Assembly (NCBI GenBank): GCA_943846665.1
Contig: OX044358.1
Span: 1-64,000 of the forward strand
DNA: 64,000 nt
Reading direction: 5' to 3'
Source of the DNA: Arcticimaribacter sp002477625
Lineage (GTDB): Bacteria; Bacteroidota; Bacteroidia; Flavobacteriales; Flavobacteriaceae
Shown here in pieces: positions 35,999 to 45,561 of this stretch. The translations under genes and the position numbers were made by a program. Position 1 is the first letter of the stretch. Every line of letters begins with the position of its first letter. The notes below the pieces were generated by a model. The model was given only the letters and a program-made list of their open reading frames with translations, made no database searches and was not told where the DNA came from.

Positions 35999-36948
35999 TA
36001 AAGGAGTATTGCTGCTATTTGTTGAGCTAACTCTTCTCCAATACGATCTTGAGCTTCTCCAGTTGCAGCACCAATATGTGGGGTAAGTGAAACTTTGGAG
36101 TGCATCAAGACTTGCATTGCAGGCTTTGGTTCTTCTTCAAAAGTATCTAAACCAGCAAAAGATAGTTTCCCGCTGTCAAGTGCTTTTAGTAAAGCTACCT
36201 CGTCGATTACACCTCCTCGAGCTGCGTTGACAATGGCAGCGCCATCTTTCATCTGATTGAATTCTTTTGCTCCAATTACATAATCTTTTTGTGCCGGTAC
36301 GTGAAGGCTTACAAAATCAGATTCAGCTAATAGTGATTCTTGCGATTGAATTTTAATGTCAACATCAACCGTTTGACCGTCAAAGAGGGCAACTTGTACT
36401 GTAGCAGATTCCATAAACTTATCGGCAGCAATGACACGCATTCCAACACCGAGAGCAATCTTAGCAACTTCTTGACCAATACGACCAAAACCTATGATTC
36501 CAATCGTTTTTCCACGAAGTTCAATTCCTTTAGCATAAGCTTTTTTCAAACCCTTGAAATTAGATTCTCCTTCTAAAGGCATGTTGCGGTTGGAGTCGTG
36601 TAAAAAACGAACTCCACCATAAAGATGAGCAAACACCAATTCTGCAACCGAAGCCGAAGAAGAGGCGGGTGTATTGATTACATTCAATCCTTTTTCGCGA
36701 GCATAGGCAACATCGATGTTATCCATTCCAACACCACCTCTTCCAATGATTTTTAAAGAAGGACATGAGTCAACCAACTCTTTACGCGCAGTGGTTGCGC
36801 TTCGGACCAGTAAAACGGTTACCTCATTCTCGTTGATATAAGAAATTAGTTGTTCTTGTGCTACGTTGGTTGTGATCACCTCAAAGCCTTGGGCTTCTAG
36901 GGCATCAATTCCACTTTGAGATATTCCGTCGTTTGCGAGTACTTTCAT
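35998..36948 (-). CDS. serA: D-2-hydroxyacid dehydrogenase, probable 3-phosphoglycerate dehydrogenase
   Basis: 316 aa. NAD-binding Rossmann motif GIIGFGRIGQEVA; catalytic Arg in NAARGGVID, Glu in LDTFEEEP and His in LTPHIGAATGEA. The C-terminal ACT regulatory domain of long SerA proteins is absent, as in short forms. Adjacency to serC, which performs the next step of serine synthesis, supports the 3-phosphoglycerate dehydrogenase role. Confidence 0.9.
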   Translation of the reverse strand: MKVLANDGISQSGIDALEAQGFEVITTNVAQEQLISYINENEVTVLLVRSATTARKELVDSCPSLKIIGRGGVGMDNIDVAYAREKGLNVINTPASSSASVAELVFAHLYGGVRFLHDSNRNMPLEGESNFKGLKKAYAKGIELRGKTIGIIGFGRIGQEVAKIALGVGMRVIAADKFMESATVQVALFDGQTVDVDIKIQSQESLLAESDFVSLHVPAQKDYVIGAKEFNQMKDGAAIVNAARGGVIDEVALLKALDSGKLSFAGLDTFEEEPKPAMQVLMHSKVSLTPHIGAATGEAQDRIGEELAQQIAAILL

Positions 36949-36957
36949 GTATGTATT

Positions 36958-38022
36958 TTAAAGAGTTTGTTCGAATTTTTGCATTACGTCAACCAAAAGT
37001 TGTGCGCTTTCTAGGGGAAGTGCATTGTAGATAGAAGCACGGTATCCGCCAACAGATCGGTGTCCTTTAAGACCACTTATACCTGCCTCATTCCATAAAG
37101 CGTCAAAAGCTGCTCCGTCTACTCCTTCTGCAAGATTGAAGGTAGCATTCATATACGAACGGTCTTCTTTTGCAGCAAAACCTTCGAAGGCTGAATTGCG
37201 ATCAATTTCGTTGTATATAAGGGCTGCTTTTGCTTGGTTGTGTTTTTCAATATGCGCCAATCCACCATTTTCCTGCAACCATTCTAAGGTTAGCATGGAG
37301 GTGTATATCGGAAATACAGCTGGTGTATTGAACATGCTGTCGCTATTTAATTGTACTTGGTAGTCCATCATCGATGGGATGACACGATTAACTTTTCCAA
37401 GAATATCTTCTTTAATTATAATTAAGGTAGCTCCGGATGGCCCCATGTTTTTTTGAGCTCCAGCATAAAAGAGATCAAATTTTGAATAGTCAAATTGTCT
37501 TGAAAAAATATCGGAACTCATATCGGCAACAAGAGGGACATTGGTTTCAGGAATCTCCTGAAATTGAGTTCCAAAAATAGTATTGTTGGTGGTGATGTGT
37601 AAATAGTCTAGGTCAGAAGGAATTTCGTGGCCTTTGGGGATGAAATTGAAATTTTGATCTTTAGAAGATGCAACTTCAACTACTTCTCCGAAAAGATTAG
37701 CCTCTTTTATGGCCTTATTTGACCAAGCTCCTGTATTGATATAGCCCGCTTTTTTATCTAATAAATTGTAGGCAGCCATCAGGAATTGCATACTAGCTCC
37801 CCCTTGAAGAAATAAGGCTTTATACCCTTTGTCTTTGAGGCCAGTAAGTTCTAGTGCCAACTCTTGCGCACGTTCCATAACAGCAATAAACTCTTTACTT
37901 CTGTGCGATATCTCAATAAGTGAAAGACCCATTCCGTTGAAGTCTAAAACCGCTTCGGAAGCCTTTTTCATTACTGAGGCTGGTAGTATGGAGGGACCTG
38001 CACTAAAATTATGCTTTTTCAT
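36958..38022 (-). CDS. serC: Phosphoserine aminotransferase
   Basis: 354 aa from MKKHNFSAGPSILP, the standard family N-terminus; a longer frame adds 12 unlikely residues. It transaminates 3-phosphohydroxypyruvate to phosphoserine with PLP. The PLP lysine is in LFYAGAQKNMGPSGATL, and the C-terminal GHRSVGGYRASIYNA is conserved. Nine bases upstream of serA in one operon. Confidence 0.95.
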   Translation of the reverse strand: MKKHNFSAGPSILPASVMKKASEAVLDFNGMGLSLIEISHRSKEFIAVMERAQELALELTGLKDKGYKALFLQGGASMQFLMAAYNLLDKKAGYINTGAWSNKAIKEANLFGEVVEVASSKDQNFNFIPKGHEIPSDLDYLHITTNNTIFGTQFQEIPETNVPLVADMSSDIFSRQFDYSKFDLFYAGAQKNMGPSGATLIIIKEDILGKVNRVIPSMMDYQVQLNSDSMFNTPAVFPIYTSMLTLEWLQENGGLAHIEKHNQAKAALIYNEIDRNSAFEGFAAKEDRSYMNATFNLAEGVDGAAFDALWNEAGISGLKGHRSVGGYRASIYNALPLESAQLLVDVMQKFEQTL

Positions 38023-38106
38023 ATTTTTTATTAAGGTGCAAATATCTGTATTACCCATTAAAAAACGCCATATAAATGTGCATTTTTTAAATGAATTTTT
38101 AACATT

Positions 38107-39138
38107 CTACGTTAATATGTTTAAAAAATCTAATGTATTTTTTCCATCTGCATAATCCCAGAGTTGAGGCAGTTGGGCTTTACCAAAAGCAAAGTGACCG
38201 GCTGTGTTTTGATTGGAGCTAATGCATTGAATCAAATCCTGATCCTCGATTAACTTTTTTTCTAGCATTTGCGCATCCTCGTAATATTCATAATGCAGGC
38301 ATGCTACTGGGGAAGTATAGGAGGCATCTTCTTTGAGCATAAAAAAACCATTGTCTAGTAAATCAAAAAGACTCATTAGATATACCGCCTTGTTGTAATC
38401 GTAATTATTTGCATACTTAGCCGAATCCATTAGACTGGCATACGGATAAAGTGCACCAAAAATTAAATTTATATCATAGTCTTTGGGGACAAATATTTTG
38501 GAGGTACTTCTACAACCCAAGCCAAAGTACTGAACGATATCTGAGGCTAAAGCTTGGAGTTCCTCCTGGGTTTCGTTTCCATCCAAAATGGCAACACCAT
38601 TTCTGTTGGAACGAATCAGGTTAGGGACTTTTGAAAAATAATACTCAAAATAACGCGCAGCATTATTACTACCCGTAGCGATGACCGCGTCAAAATCGGT
38701 AAAGCGCTCTTTTGTAAATTCCACAAAGCTGGTAAAACGGGGTTCGAATTCTTCTAATTTCTGAATCAGAAAAGCGATCAGCAATGGATCGGAAGAAGAA
38801 CATTTAATCAAGGCTTTGTTTCCACTCAATAAAACACTCAATACATCGTGAAAACCAACCAAAGGAATGTTTCCAGCTAGGACCAAACCAACAGTTTTCG
38901 GAGCTGTATGATCAAAAGAATAGGGGAGTAGCCACTGGGTTAAATCTTTTTTGTTGAGCAATTGGCCCCAGGCTGCAAAAGCGTGTAAAACGTTTTCTTT
39001 AGAAAACCATCCGTTCTTACTTTTGGCGTGCTTTATTGTTTCGAACAAACGATCGTAAGTCGGATCTTCGGGATTGATGTTTCTTAGGAAGTCGCCCAAG
39101 CGATCGAATGCAAATATTCGTTGTTCTAGTTGGATCAT
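38107..39138 (-). CDS. Acyl-CoA reductase (LuxC-like)
   Basis: 343 aa with the aldehyde-dehydrogenase-like LuxC fold: VLAGNIPLVGFHDVLSVLLS (about 100-120), an NADP-binding stretch, and a catalytic Cys in VQYFGLGCRSTSKIFVP. LuxC-type enzymes reduce acyl-CoA or acyl-AMP to aldehyde; the native substrate here is unknown. It is upstream of serC and divergent from the ferredoxin, an arrangement common in Flavobacteriaceae (from memory). Confidence 0.85.
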   Translation of the reverse strand: MIQLEQRIFAFDRLGDFLRNINPEDPTYDRLFETIKHAKSKNGWFSKENVLHAFAAWGQLLNKKDLTQWLLPYSFDHTAPKTVGLVLAGNIPLVGFHDVLSVLLSGNKALIKCSSSDPLLIAFLIQKLEEFEPRFTSFVEFTKERFTDFDAVIATGSNNAARYFEYYFSKVPNLIRSNRNGVAILDGNETQEELQALASDIVQYFGLGCRSTSKIFVPKDYDINLIFGALYPYASLMDSAKYANNYDYNKAVYLMSLFDLLDNGFFMLKEDASYTSPVACLHYEYYEDAQMLEKKLIEDQDLIQCISSNQNTAGHFAFGKAQLPQLWDYADGKNTLDFLNILT

Positions 39139-39140
39139 TA

Positions 39141-39172
39141 TTTGTAGGATAAACTTTTAGGTCTTACTTTTG
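39141..39172 (+). promoter_or_regulatory. Promoter of the ferredoxin gene
   Basis: TTTG (39141-39144) and TACTTTTG (39165-39172, exact TAnnTTTG) are separated by 20 bases. The ATG follows 28 bases after the -7 box. Confidence 0.65.
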
Positions 39173-39200
39173 TGGCAAATTTAACTAAAGAATTCCTACT

Positions 39201-39551
39201 ATGGCTATTATTATTACAGATGAGTGCATTAATTGCGGAGCCTGTGAACCGGAATGCCCGAATACGGCTATTTATGAAGGAGCAGATGATTGGCGTTATA
39301 AGGACGGGACTTCTTTGAGTGGTAAGGTTATTCTTCCAGACGGAAAGGAAGTGGACGCAGATGAAGTACAAGAGCCTGTATCCGACGAATTGTATTATAT
39401 CGTACCCGACAAGTGTACGGAGTGTAAAGGCTTTCATGATGAACCTCAATGCGCGGCTGTTTGCCCCGTAGATTGTTGCGTTCCCGATGATGAACATGTA
39501 GAAACCGAAGAAGTATTACTTGGGAAGCAGCGTTTTATGCATCCGGAATAA
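39201..39551 (+). CDS. 2[4Fe-4S] ferredoxin
   Basis: 116 aa. First cluster ligands CINCGACEPEC (Cys 9, 12, 15, 19); second set in CTECKGFHDEPQCAAVC with a following CPVDCC. The 35-residue acidic linker between the two is characteristic of this flavobacterial ferredoxin. It carries low-potential electrons, possibly for the divergent acyl-CoA reductase or other oxidoreductases. Single gene ended by the terminator at 39602. Confidence 0.93.
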   Translation: MAIIITDECINCGACEPECPNTAIYEGADDWRYKDGTSLSGKVILPDGKEVDADEVQEPVSDELYYIVPDKCTECKGFHDEPQCAAVCPVDCCVPDDEHVETEEVLLGKQRFMHPE

Positions 39552-39601
39552 AGTACGGTTTCGGTTCAAGAAGAATAAATAAGTTCAATTATTTTCATGA
39601 A

Positions 39602-39631
39602 AAAAGGCTACTCCGTTAGGAGTAGCCTTTT
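39602..39631. terminator. Strong bidirectional terminator
   Basis: AAAAGGCTACTCC pairs with GGAGTAGCCTTTT (13 bp, loop GTTA), with T-runs on both strands. It separates the ferredoxin gene from the convergent TonB receptor. Confidence 0.93.
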
Positions 39632-39660
39632 AAGCTTTGTAGTCTTATTTTTACAATAGA

Positions 39661-42435
39661 CTAGAACTTGTAGTTCAACGATAAGTTAAACATAGTCCCT
39701 AATTGACTGAAGTGGTAACCATCATAAGTCATTCGAGAATAACGTTGGTTAAATGTAATTAGATTGGACTGATTTTTAACTGCAGCAGCATCAGCTAATA
39801 AAGCGTCTCCTGCAGCGTTTTTAGAAATGAAACTCCATTCCGGTAAAACGTTAAACAGGTTGTTTATATTAAATGCTAGAGTCGTTTTTTCAGAAACACT
39901 GTAGTTGATAGCTAAGTCTGTAACCATTTTTGGAGTAAACTCCGTGAAAATGTTATTATCAAGACCTTGTTGTTGGAAAGTAGTTTTCCCGAAATAGGTG
40001 TTGTTTAAAGACAAACCAATCTTATTGATTGTATAATCAGCACCTAAGATCCATTTAGTTTTTGGTCTAGAAGTAAAGAATAAAGCTTCTTGGGTTTCAT
40101 TTACAACTGACTGTCCAGCATTTGCAACGAGTGTAGTGTTTTTAACAGCACCATCACGTTCGTTTTGAATGGTATAGTTACCAGACAAGTTTAAATCAAG
40201 TTCACCTGCACCTAAAGCAATATCCTTGTAAGAAAGTACTACATCAATTCCCGATGTTTTGGTGTCAATTGCATTAGAAAAGAAACTAACGTCACTAAGG
40301 TTATTTTCACTTAAAAGAACGTCTAAGGGGTTAGATGCAGTTCCAGTTGCTCCAATTTCAGTACCCAATACGATACGGTCTTGTACTGCAATGTTGTAGT
40401 AGTCAAATGTATAGCTAAACTTGGTACCCATTTTACCACCAAAACCGATGGTAAAGTTATTAGATGTTTCAGCATCTAAAGGATCAATACCTAATAATTT
40501 CGCTTGTGTAGACACGTTACTGATTAAACCACCCACTTGAATTCCTTGTCCAGGAACAAAGCTATATTGTGCTTTTTGAGTATAGATCTGGTGTAGAGTC
40601 GGTGCTCTAAATCCAGTTGAAACCGATCCTCTAAGTATAAGCGCATCGCTTACTTTGTAACGAGAACTGAATTTATAAACAAATGCATTACCGAAATCAG
40701 AATAGTTTTCCGATCTGATAGTACCACTTAATAAAAAGATATCCGATACATCGTAGTCTAAACTAAAGTAACCACCAATGTTGTAACGGTTGAATTTTCC
40801 AGAGTTTTGAGGAGAAGCTCCTGCAAATGAATCCGCACCACCACCTTCGTAAGAAGCAAGCTCACCAGCAATTACTTCAAATGTTTCTGTTCTAAACTCA
40901 GCACCAATACCGATACTAACTTTATCAGAAAGAATTTTTGAAATATCGATGTTTCCAAGGTTGTGAGAAAACTTAGTTCCTCCTGGATCGAACGATTGCT
41001 GACTGTTACTTCTGTACTTTTCAGCACCTTCAGTAATTTCACCGTCATCTACAGATCCATTGCCGTTAGCATCAACCCAAGTAGAAGGAGAGTATACTAC
41101 ATTTCTGTTGTGAGACTGATTTACCTTATACGTTTGGAGGTTTCCACCCGTTGTAAAACTTGCGTCAATATTCCATTCGTTAATAGTTGATCTAAATCCT
41201 ACAGTAGCGTTATAATCACTTAATAAACCTTCAAATGTTGGAACATAACCATCATAGCTACCTCCTGGACCATTTGGAAAGAAGTCAGCTAAGTAAGGGA
41301 AAGAAGCCTCTGTTCTCCAGTAAGGCGTTCTGTAGTTTGCAAAACTGTTTACAGATTTGTAAACGTATGCAGCATCACCGTATAATTCTGTATTATCGCT
41401 CAAGTTATAACCGAAGTTTACTGCAAATTTAGCCGCAGCAGTTTCTGGAGATCCATTGATATTCCCTGCATCTGGTCTTCTAGACAAAAAGGACTGTACA
41501 TCAGAAAGACTAGCTCCAAAATCACCAGCTTCACCAGCAGCATCAACAGTACCGGGTCTGTTTGCAAGGTTTACTTTAGATAAGTCAATTGTATAATTCA
41601 CAAATCCATTATCAGCACCAATACTAGTTCCGTTATTTACTGCTACACCGAACATTTCACCATCGCCTTCAGAAGTAATTCCTGTACGTACAGTAGCAGA
41701 ACCTGAATTTGGAGTGTCTTTAAGTATGATGTTCATTACACCAGCAATTGCATCCGATCCGTATTGTGCAGATGCACCATCTCGTAAAATCTCAACACGC
41801 TTGATTGCGTCTGTTGGAATTGCAGAAATATCAGCACCTGTTTCTCCACGTCCTGGTGAGGTTTGTGTGTACAATAATGCACTTAGGTTTTTACGTTTTC
41901 CGTTTATAAGAATCAAAGTTCTTGAAGGTCCCATGTTTCTAATTTCATAAGGATCTAATAAAGAAGTCGCATCATTTACGGGAGTTTGTACCGTGTTGAA
42001 TGATGGAATTCTGTACTGAAGTGCCTTATCGAAAGTAGCTTGACCCGTCATAGCAAGATCCGAAGAAGAAACTACATCAATAGGTAATGCAGTATCTACA
42101 TTACTTCTGGGTGCTGTTCTACTCCCTGTTAAAACAACTTCACTTAATTGTTGACTGTCAGCCAAGACTACGTCAAGATTGCTTTGCCCACTATAATTAA
42201 CTTCTGAAGTGCCATATCCAACATAGCTGAATATTAATACTGCTCCTTCGTTAACATCCAAAGAGTACGCCCCGTCGAAATCTGAAACAGTTCCGTTGGT
42301 TGTACCTTTTTCTACAATGTTAGCCCCAGGCACTACGTCCCCGTTGCTGTCTATTACTAAACCTGATACTGATGTTTGTGCGAAGGCTATTCCAACGGTA
42401 CAAAACAACAATAAACTTAAAATGTGTTTATTCAT
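39661..42435 (-). CDS. TonB-dependent receptor
   Basis: 924 aa. Signal peptide (ends IAFAQ), CarboxypepD_reg-like domain (SGLVIDSNGDVVPGANIVEKG, about 23-95), TonB plug (LTGSRTAPRSNVD to VEILRDGASAQYGSDAIAGV, about 100-250), then a beta-barrel ending in LSLNYKF with the expected terminal aromatic. No SusD gene is adjacent, so this is a plain TonB receptor rather than a SusCD pair; the ligand is unknown (siderophore, peptide or vitamin are all possible). It is an intact relative of the pseudogene at 10966-12290. Confidence 0.93.
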   Translation of the reverse strand: MNKHILSLLLFCTVGIAFAQTSVSGLVIDSNGDVVPGANIVEKGTTNGTVSDFDGAYSLDVNEGAVLIFSYVGYGTSEVNYSGQSNLDVVLADSQQLSEVVLTGSRTAPRSNVDTALPIDVVSSSDLAMTGQATFDKALQYRIPSFNTVQTPVNDATSLLDPYEIRNMGPSRTLILINGKRKNLSALLYTQTSPGRGETGADISAIPTDAIKRVEILRDGASAQYGSDAIAGVMNIILKDTPNSGSATVRTGITSEGDGEMFGVAVNNGTSIGADNGFVNYTIDLSKVNLANRPGTVDAAGEAGDFGASLSDVQSFLSRRPDAGNINGSPETAAAKFAVNFGYNLSDNTELYGDAAYVYKSVNSFANYRTPYWRTEASFPYLADFFPNGPGGSYDGYVPTFEGLLSDYNATVGFRSTINEWNIDASFTTGGNLQTYKVNQSHNRNVVYSPSTWVDANGNGSVDDGEITEGAEKYRSNSQQSFDPGGTKFSHNLGNIDISKILSDKVSIGIGAEFRTETFEVIAGELASYEGGGADSFAGASPQNSGKFNRYNIGGYFSLDYDVSDIFLLSGTIRSENYSDFGNAFVYKFSSRYKVSDALILRGSVSTGFRAPTLHQIYTQKAQYSFVPGQGIQVGGLISNVSTQAKLLGIDPLDAETSNNFTIGFGGKMGTKFSYTFDYYNIAVQDRIVLGTEIGATGTASNPLDVLLSENNLSDVSFFSNAIDTKTSGIDVVLSYKDIALGAGELDLNLSGNYTIQNERDGAVKNTTLVANAGQSVVNETQEALFFTSRPKTKWILGADYTINKIGLSLNNTYFGKTTFQQQGLDNNIFTEFTPKMVTDLAINYSVSEKTTLAFNINNLFNVLPEWSFISKNAAGDALLADAAAVKNQSNLITFNQRYSRMTYDGYHFSQLGTMFNLSLNYKF

Positions 42436-42716
42436 ATTTATATATATAGTTAATAATGGCCCAAATTAAGACAATTAAATCCACATTCAAACACATCTGT
42501 TAACAATTTCTTAACATTTCATATGTGCAACCCATTTATCATCAGTATCGAATCCAATTTAAGTTAAGTCTTAGAAGGGATGAATGCACTTATGTACAAT
42601 CCGAAATAGTTTTTATTTTAAAAACTGAGGGAAGAATATTGTTTCAAACATTAATTTTTCGTGTTTTATATATTAGACAGATACTAGAGATTGTATATTC
42701 GCAAAAAAAAATATTA
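42436..42716. other. Divergent intergenic region (281 bases)
   Basis: It is AT-rich and lies between the starts of the TonB receptor and ychF. A TATATTCG at about 42692-42699 is one base off the TAnnTTTG -7 box and lies about 18 bases before the ychF ATG. No hairpin, repeat or RNA gene was seen. Nothing else is supported. Confidence 0.4.
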
Positions 42717-43811
42717 ATGAAAGCAGGAATAGTAGGATTACCCAACGTAGGTAAATCGACCCTTTTTAATTGTCTATCCAATGCAAAAGCACAAAGCGCA
42801 AACTTCCCGTTTTGTACTATTGAGCCCAATATTGGCGTAGTGAATGTTCCAGATCCACGTTTAGAAAAGCTTGCAGAACTTGTAGTACCCGAAAAAGTAC
42901 TTCCAGCAACAGTCGAAATTGTTGATATTGCTGGACTGGTAAAAGGAGCTAGTAAAGGAGAGGGTTTGGGAAATCAATTTCTAGCTACTATTCGTGAAAC
43001 AGACGCCATAATTCATGTATTGCGTTGTTTTGATAATGATAATATCATTCATGTTGAAGGTTCGGTAGACCCCATCCGTGATAAGGAAATCATTGATATT
43101 GAGTTACAATTCAAAGATCTAGAAACAGTAGAAAAACGCTTGGAGAAAGTAAATCGTGCTGCACGAACAGGGGACAAAGATGCTCAGAAATTACAAGCTG
43201 TTTTATTGCAAATAAAAGAAGGCTTAGAGCAATCTAAAAATGTGCGTTCACTCGATTTTTCAGAGAAAGAACGCGAAGAAGTAATCACCGAACTTCAATT
43301 GATTACCGACAAGCCGGTATTGTATGTGTGTAATGTGTCTGAAGAAGCAGCTGCTTCCGGGAATGCGTATGTTGATCAAGTTAAAGCCTTAGTTGCTGAA
43401 GAAGATGCAGAAGTCTTGGTTTTGGCAATCAGTGTTGAAGCAGATATTAACGAATTGGAAACCTATGAAGAGCGAAAACTTTTTTTAGACGACCTTGGTC
43501 TTGAAGAGCCGGGTGCTGCAAAATTGATTCGCAAAGCATATCAACTACTCAAACAACACACTTATTTTACTGCTGGCGAGAAAGAAGTTCGCGCTTGGAC
43601 GATTAATTTGGGGGCTACTGCACCTCAAGCTGCCGGGGTGATTCATACCGATTTTGAAAAAGGCTTTATCCGTGCCGAAGTAATTTCGTACGAAGATTAT
43701 ACCACCTATGAAACGGAGACCAAGGTGAAAGAAGCCGGACGCATGCGTGTTGAAGGTAAAGAATACACCGTAGTTGACGGAGATGTAATGCATTTCCGAT
43801 TTAATGTTTAA
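42717..43811 (+). CDS. ychF: Redox-regulated ATPase YchF (Obg-family)
   Basis: 364 aa, the usual length. N-terminal G domain with GLPNVGKSTLFN, the NxxE variant typical of this ATP-binding Obg relative, a coiled-coil insertion and a C-terminal TGS domain (GEKEVRAWTINLGATAPQAAGVIHTDFEKGFIRAEVI read in parts). The ATG at 42717 matches the conserved MKAGIVGLPNVGKS start; upstream codons in the frame are promoter DNA. Function is in ribosome-associated stress response. Confidence 0.97.
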   Translation: MKAGIVGLPNVGKSTLFNCLSNAKAQSANFPFCTIEPNIGVVNVPDPRLEKLAELVVPEKVLPATVEIVDIAGLVKGASKGEGLGNQFLATIRETDAIIHVLRCFDNDNIIHVEGSVDPIRDKEIIDIELQFKDLETVEKRLEKVNRAARTGDKDAQKLQAVLLQIKEGLEQSKNVRSLDFSEKEREEVITELQLITDKPVLYVCNVSEEAAASGNAYVDQVKALVAEEDAEVLVLAISVEADINELETYEERKLFLDDLGLEEPGAAKLIRKAYQLLKQHTYFTAGEKEVRAWTINLGATAPQAAGVIHTDFEKGFIRAEVISYEDYTTYETETKVKEAGRMRVEGKEYTVVDGDVMHFRFNV

Positions 43812-43833
43812 CAAGCTTTATTAAAAATTTATT

Positions 43834-44151
43834 ATGGCATCAACAGTATATATTTTTGGACAAATGGCTGTCAAGAGTTACGAGGATTATTTTACACAGT
43901 ACGGTTCTCCTTTTTTACCCATACTCGAAAAGTTTCAAGGTACTTTATTAGCGGCTACTAAAAATGGAAGAACCCTAGAAGGTCAGCCTTTTGGGAATTG
44001 GACCGTTTTAATGCAGTTTCCCTCTAAGGAAATGGCTTATGGTTTTGTTACTTCAGAAGAATATGCTCCCCTTATGGAGTTGCGTGTGAATCAGCTTACA
44101 GATGGCGCACATGCGGTACTCATTCCAGGAGAGCTCGCAGCGATGGAATAA
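43834..44151 (+). CDS. DUF1330 family protein
   Basis: 105 aa. A small dimeric alpha/beta-barrel (ferredoxin-like) fold, with the pattern YEDYFTQYGSPFLPILEKFQGTLL and GNWTVLMQFPSKEMAYGFV. Reaction unknown. 22 bases after ychF, probably the same transcript. Confidence 0.8.
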   Translation: MASTVYIFGQMAVKSYEDYFTQYGSPFLPILEKFQGTLLAATKNGRTLEGQPFGNWTVLMQFPSKEMAYGFVTSEEYAPLMELRVNQLTDGAHAVLIPGELAAME

Positions 44152-44212
44152 ATTCCTGTGAATTTTTTTCTATTCTATTGAAATACTTAAATTGAGTTTT
44201 AAAACATTCCCC

Positions 44213-45169
44213 ATGAGAAAAACAGCAGTTACCCTAGTTCTTGTACTTTGTACTAAATTCGCTTTAGCACAAAATACGATCTCAACCATTGAGATCGCAA
44301 CGGTTGAAAAACACCTCTACACCCTAGCTTCTGATGCAATGGAAGGCCGAAAAGCGGGCACCCCAGGGATTGAAAAAGCAGCACAATATATAGAAACTGT
44401 TTTTGAGGATATTGGCTTGACGACCTATAACGACCTTCCGACCTATCGCCAGAACTTTAAGGCAATGGGCTTGGACCTTTTCAATGTCATTGGTGTTTTA
44501 GAAGGAAAGAGTAAAAAAAACGAATTTGTAGTTATTTCTGCACACTATGATCATCTTGGTGTGAAAAAAGAAGGAAGGGGTGATTTGATTTATAATGGAG
44601 CAGACGACGATGCTTCAGGAACAACAGCTGTATTGACCTTAGCACAATACTTTAAAGAATTGGATGCCAACGAACGCACCCTTATTTTTGTAGCGTTTAC
44701 CGCGGAAGAAATGGGTTTGTTGGGTTCTAGACATTTTGGTGAGGATGTAGATGCTTCTCAATTCATCGCTGGCATCAATATCGAGATGATTGGAAAAGAT
44801 TCGAGTTATGGACCTAATACGGCATGGCTCACCGGCTTTGATCGTTCTGATTTCGGAACCATCATTCAAAAAAACTTAACAGGAACTTCCTATACCGTCC
44901 ATCCTGACCCTTATCCTGAACAAAACCTCTTTTTTAGATCTGATAACACTAGTTTAGCACAACTGGGCATACCCTCCCATACCTTTTCTACGGTTCCGAT
45001 TGATGTAGATGTACATTATCATCAAGTTTCGGATGAAGCCGCAACACTCGACATGGAAATCATTACCCAAACCATTCGGGCTATTGCCCTCGGTACCCAG
45101 TCAATTATTAGTGGAGCAGATACCCCAACACGCGTTGTGTTGCGGAAGGGTGAGGGGAGGAGAAAATAA
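44213..45169 (+). CDS. M28 family zinc aminopeptidase, secreted
   Basis: 318 aa from ATG 44213. Signal peptide (ends KFALAQ) and M28 metal sites: HYDHLG, GADDDASGTTA, FTAEEMGLLGS and a final His in VDVHYHQVSDEA. It would act in the periplasm or be exported; no T9SS C-terminal domain is seen. The tail after about residue 300 is short and basic (LRKGEGRRK). Specificity unknown. Confidence 0.93.
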   Translation: MRKTAVTLVLVLCTKFALAQNTISTIEIATVEKHLYTLASDAMEGRKAGTPGIEKAAQYIETVFEDIGLTTYNDLPTYRQNFKAMGLDLFNVIGVLEGKSKKNEFVVISAHYDHLGVKKEGRGDLIYNGADDDASGTTAVLTLAQYFKELDANERTLIFVAFTAEEMGLLGSRHFGEDVDASQFIAGINIEMIGKDSSYGPNTAWLTGFDRSDFGTIIQKNLTGTSYTVHPDPYPEQNLFFRSDNTSLAQLGIPSHTFSTVPIDVDVHYHQVSDEAATLDMEIITQTIRAIALGTQSIISGADTPTRVVLRKGEGRRK

Positions 45170-45561
45170 GCTTAGCTTACTTCTTCAATGTATTTTTCTT
45201 ATATTTGAAATAATAGTTTCCAAACGCTGTTTCTTTTATGCTTAACCTACGATTCAATACCGATCCTTTTTTGTACTGCTTAAGGCTCTTAAGCGACTTC
45301 CTTTGGTCTTATGGATTCGAGGAAGGGATTTTGTGCGGGCTGTTTTTAATTCTAAACCAAGAAAAATTGCTGGCCTTTTGGTTTTTAAAGCAGTTAAAAT
45401 CCTAGTGCTGAAGTTTTTTATTGAGATGTAGTTCAATAACTTTTCAAGTTTGTTCTCTTGTTTACAAACTAAGCTTGGCTTAGCATGAGACTGCCTAAGC
45501 CAAAATCAAAAGATTGCATAAGCTGTATAATAAATTATCTATGTTTTAGTACTTTCACGGT
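45170..45561. other. 391-base intergenic region with a hairpin and no clear gene
   Basis: Several short frames are open on both strands but none has a plausible start and family. One plus-strand frame (45246-45431) without an ATG encodes a basic peptide (KRLPLVLWIRGRDF), possibly the decayed end of a gene. A hairpin is present at 45475-45503: TTGGCTTAG with CTAAGCCAA, 11-base loop. It lacks a T-run on the plus strand. It precedes the helicase gene by about 58 bases. Confidence 0.4.

Noticed and set aside
42525..42716. 64-codon extension of ychF
   Set aside because: The conserved start MKAGIVGLPNVGKS is at 42717 and the extension runs through promoter DNA.
45254..45436. 60-aa basic minus-strand ORF in the intergenic region
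   Set aside because: No family, no start context, and it overlaps other open frames equally; left as an unexplained region.
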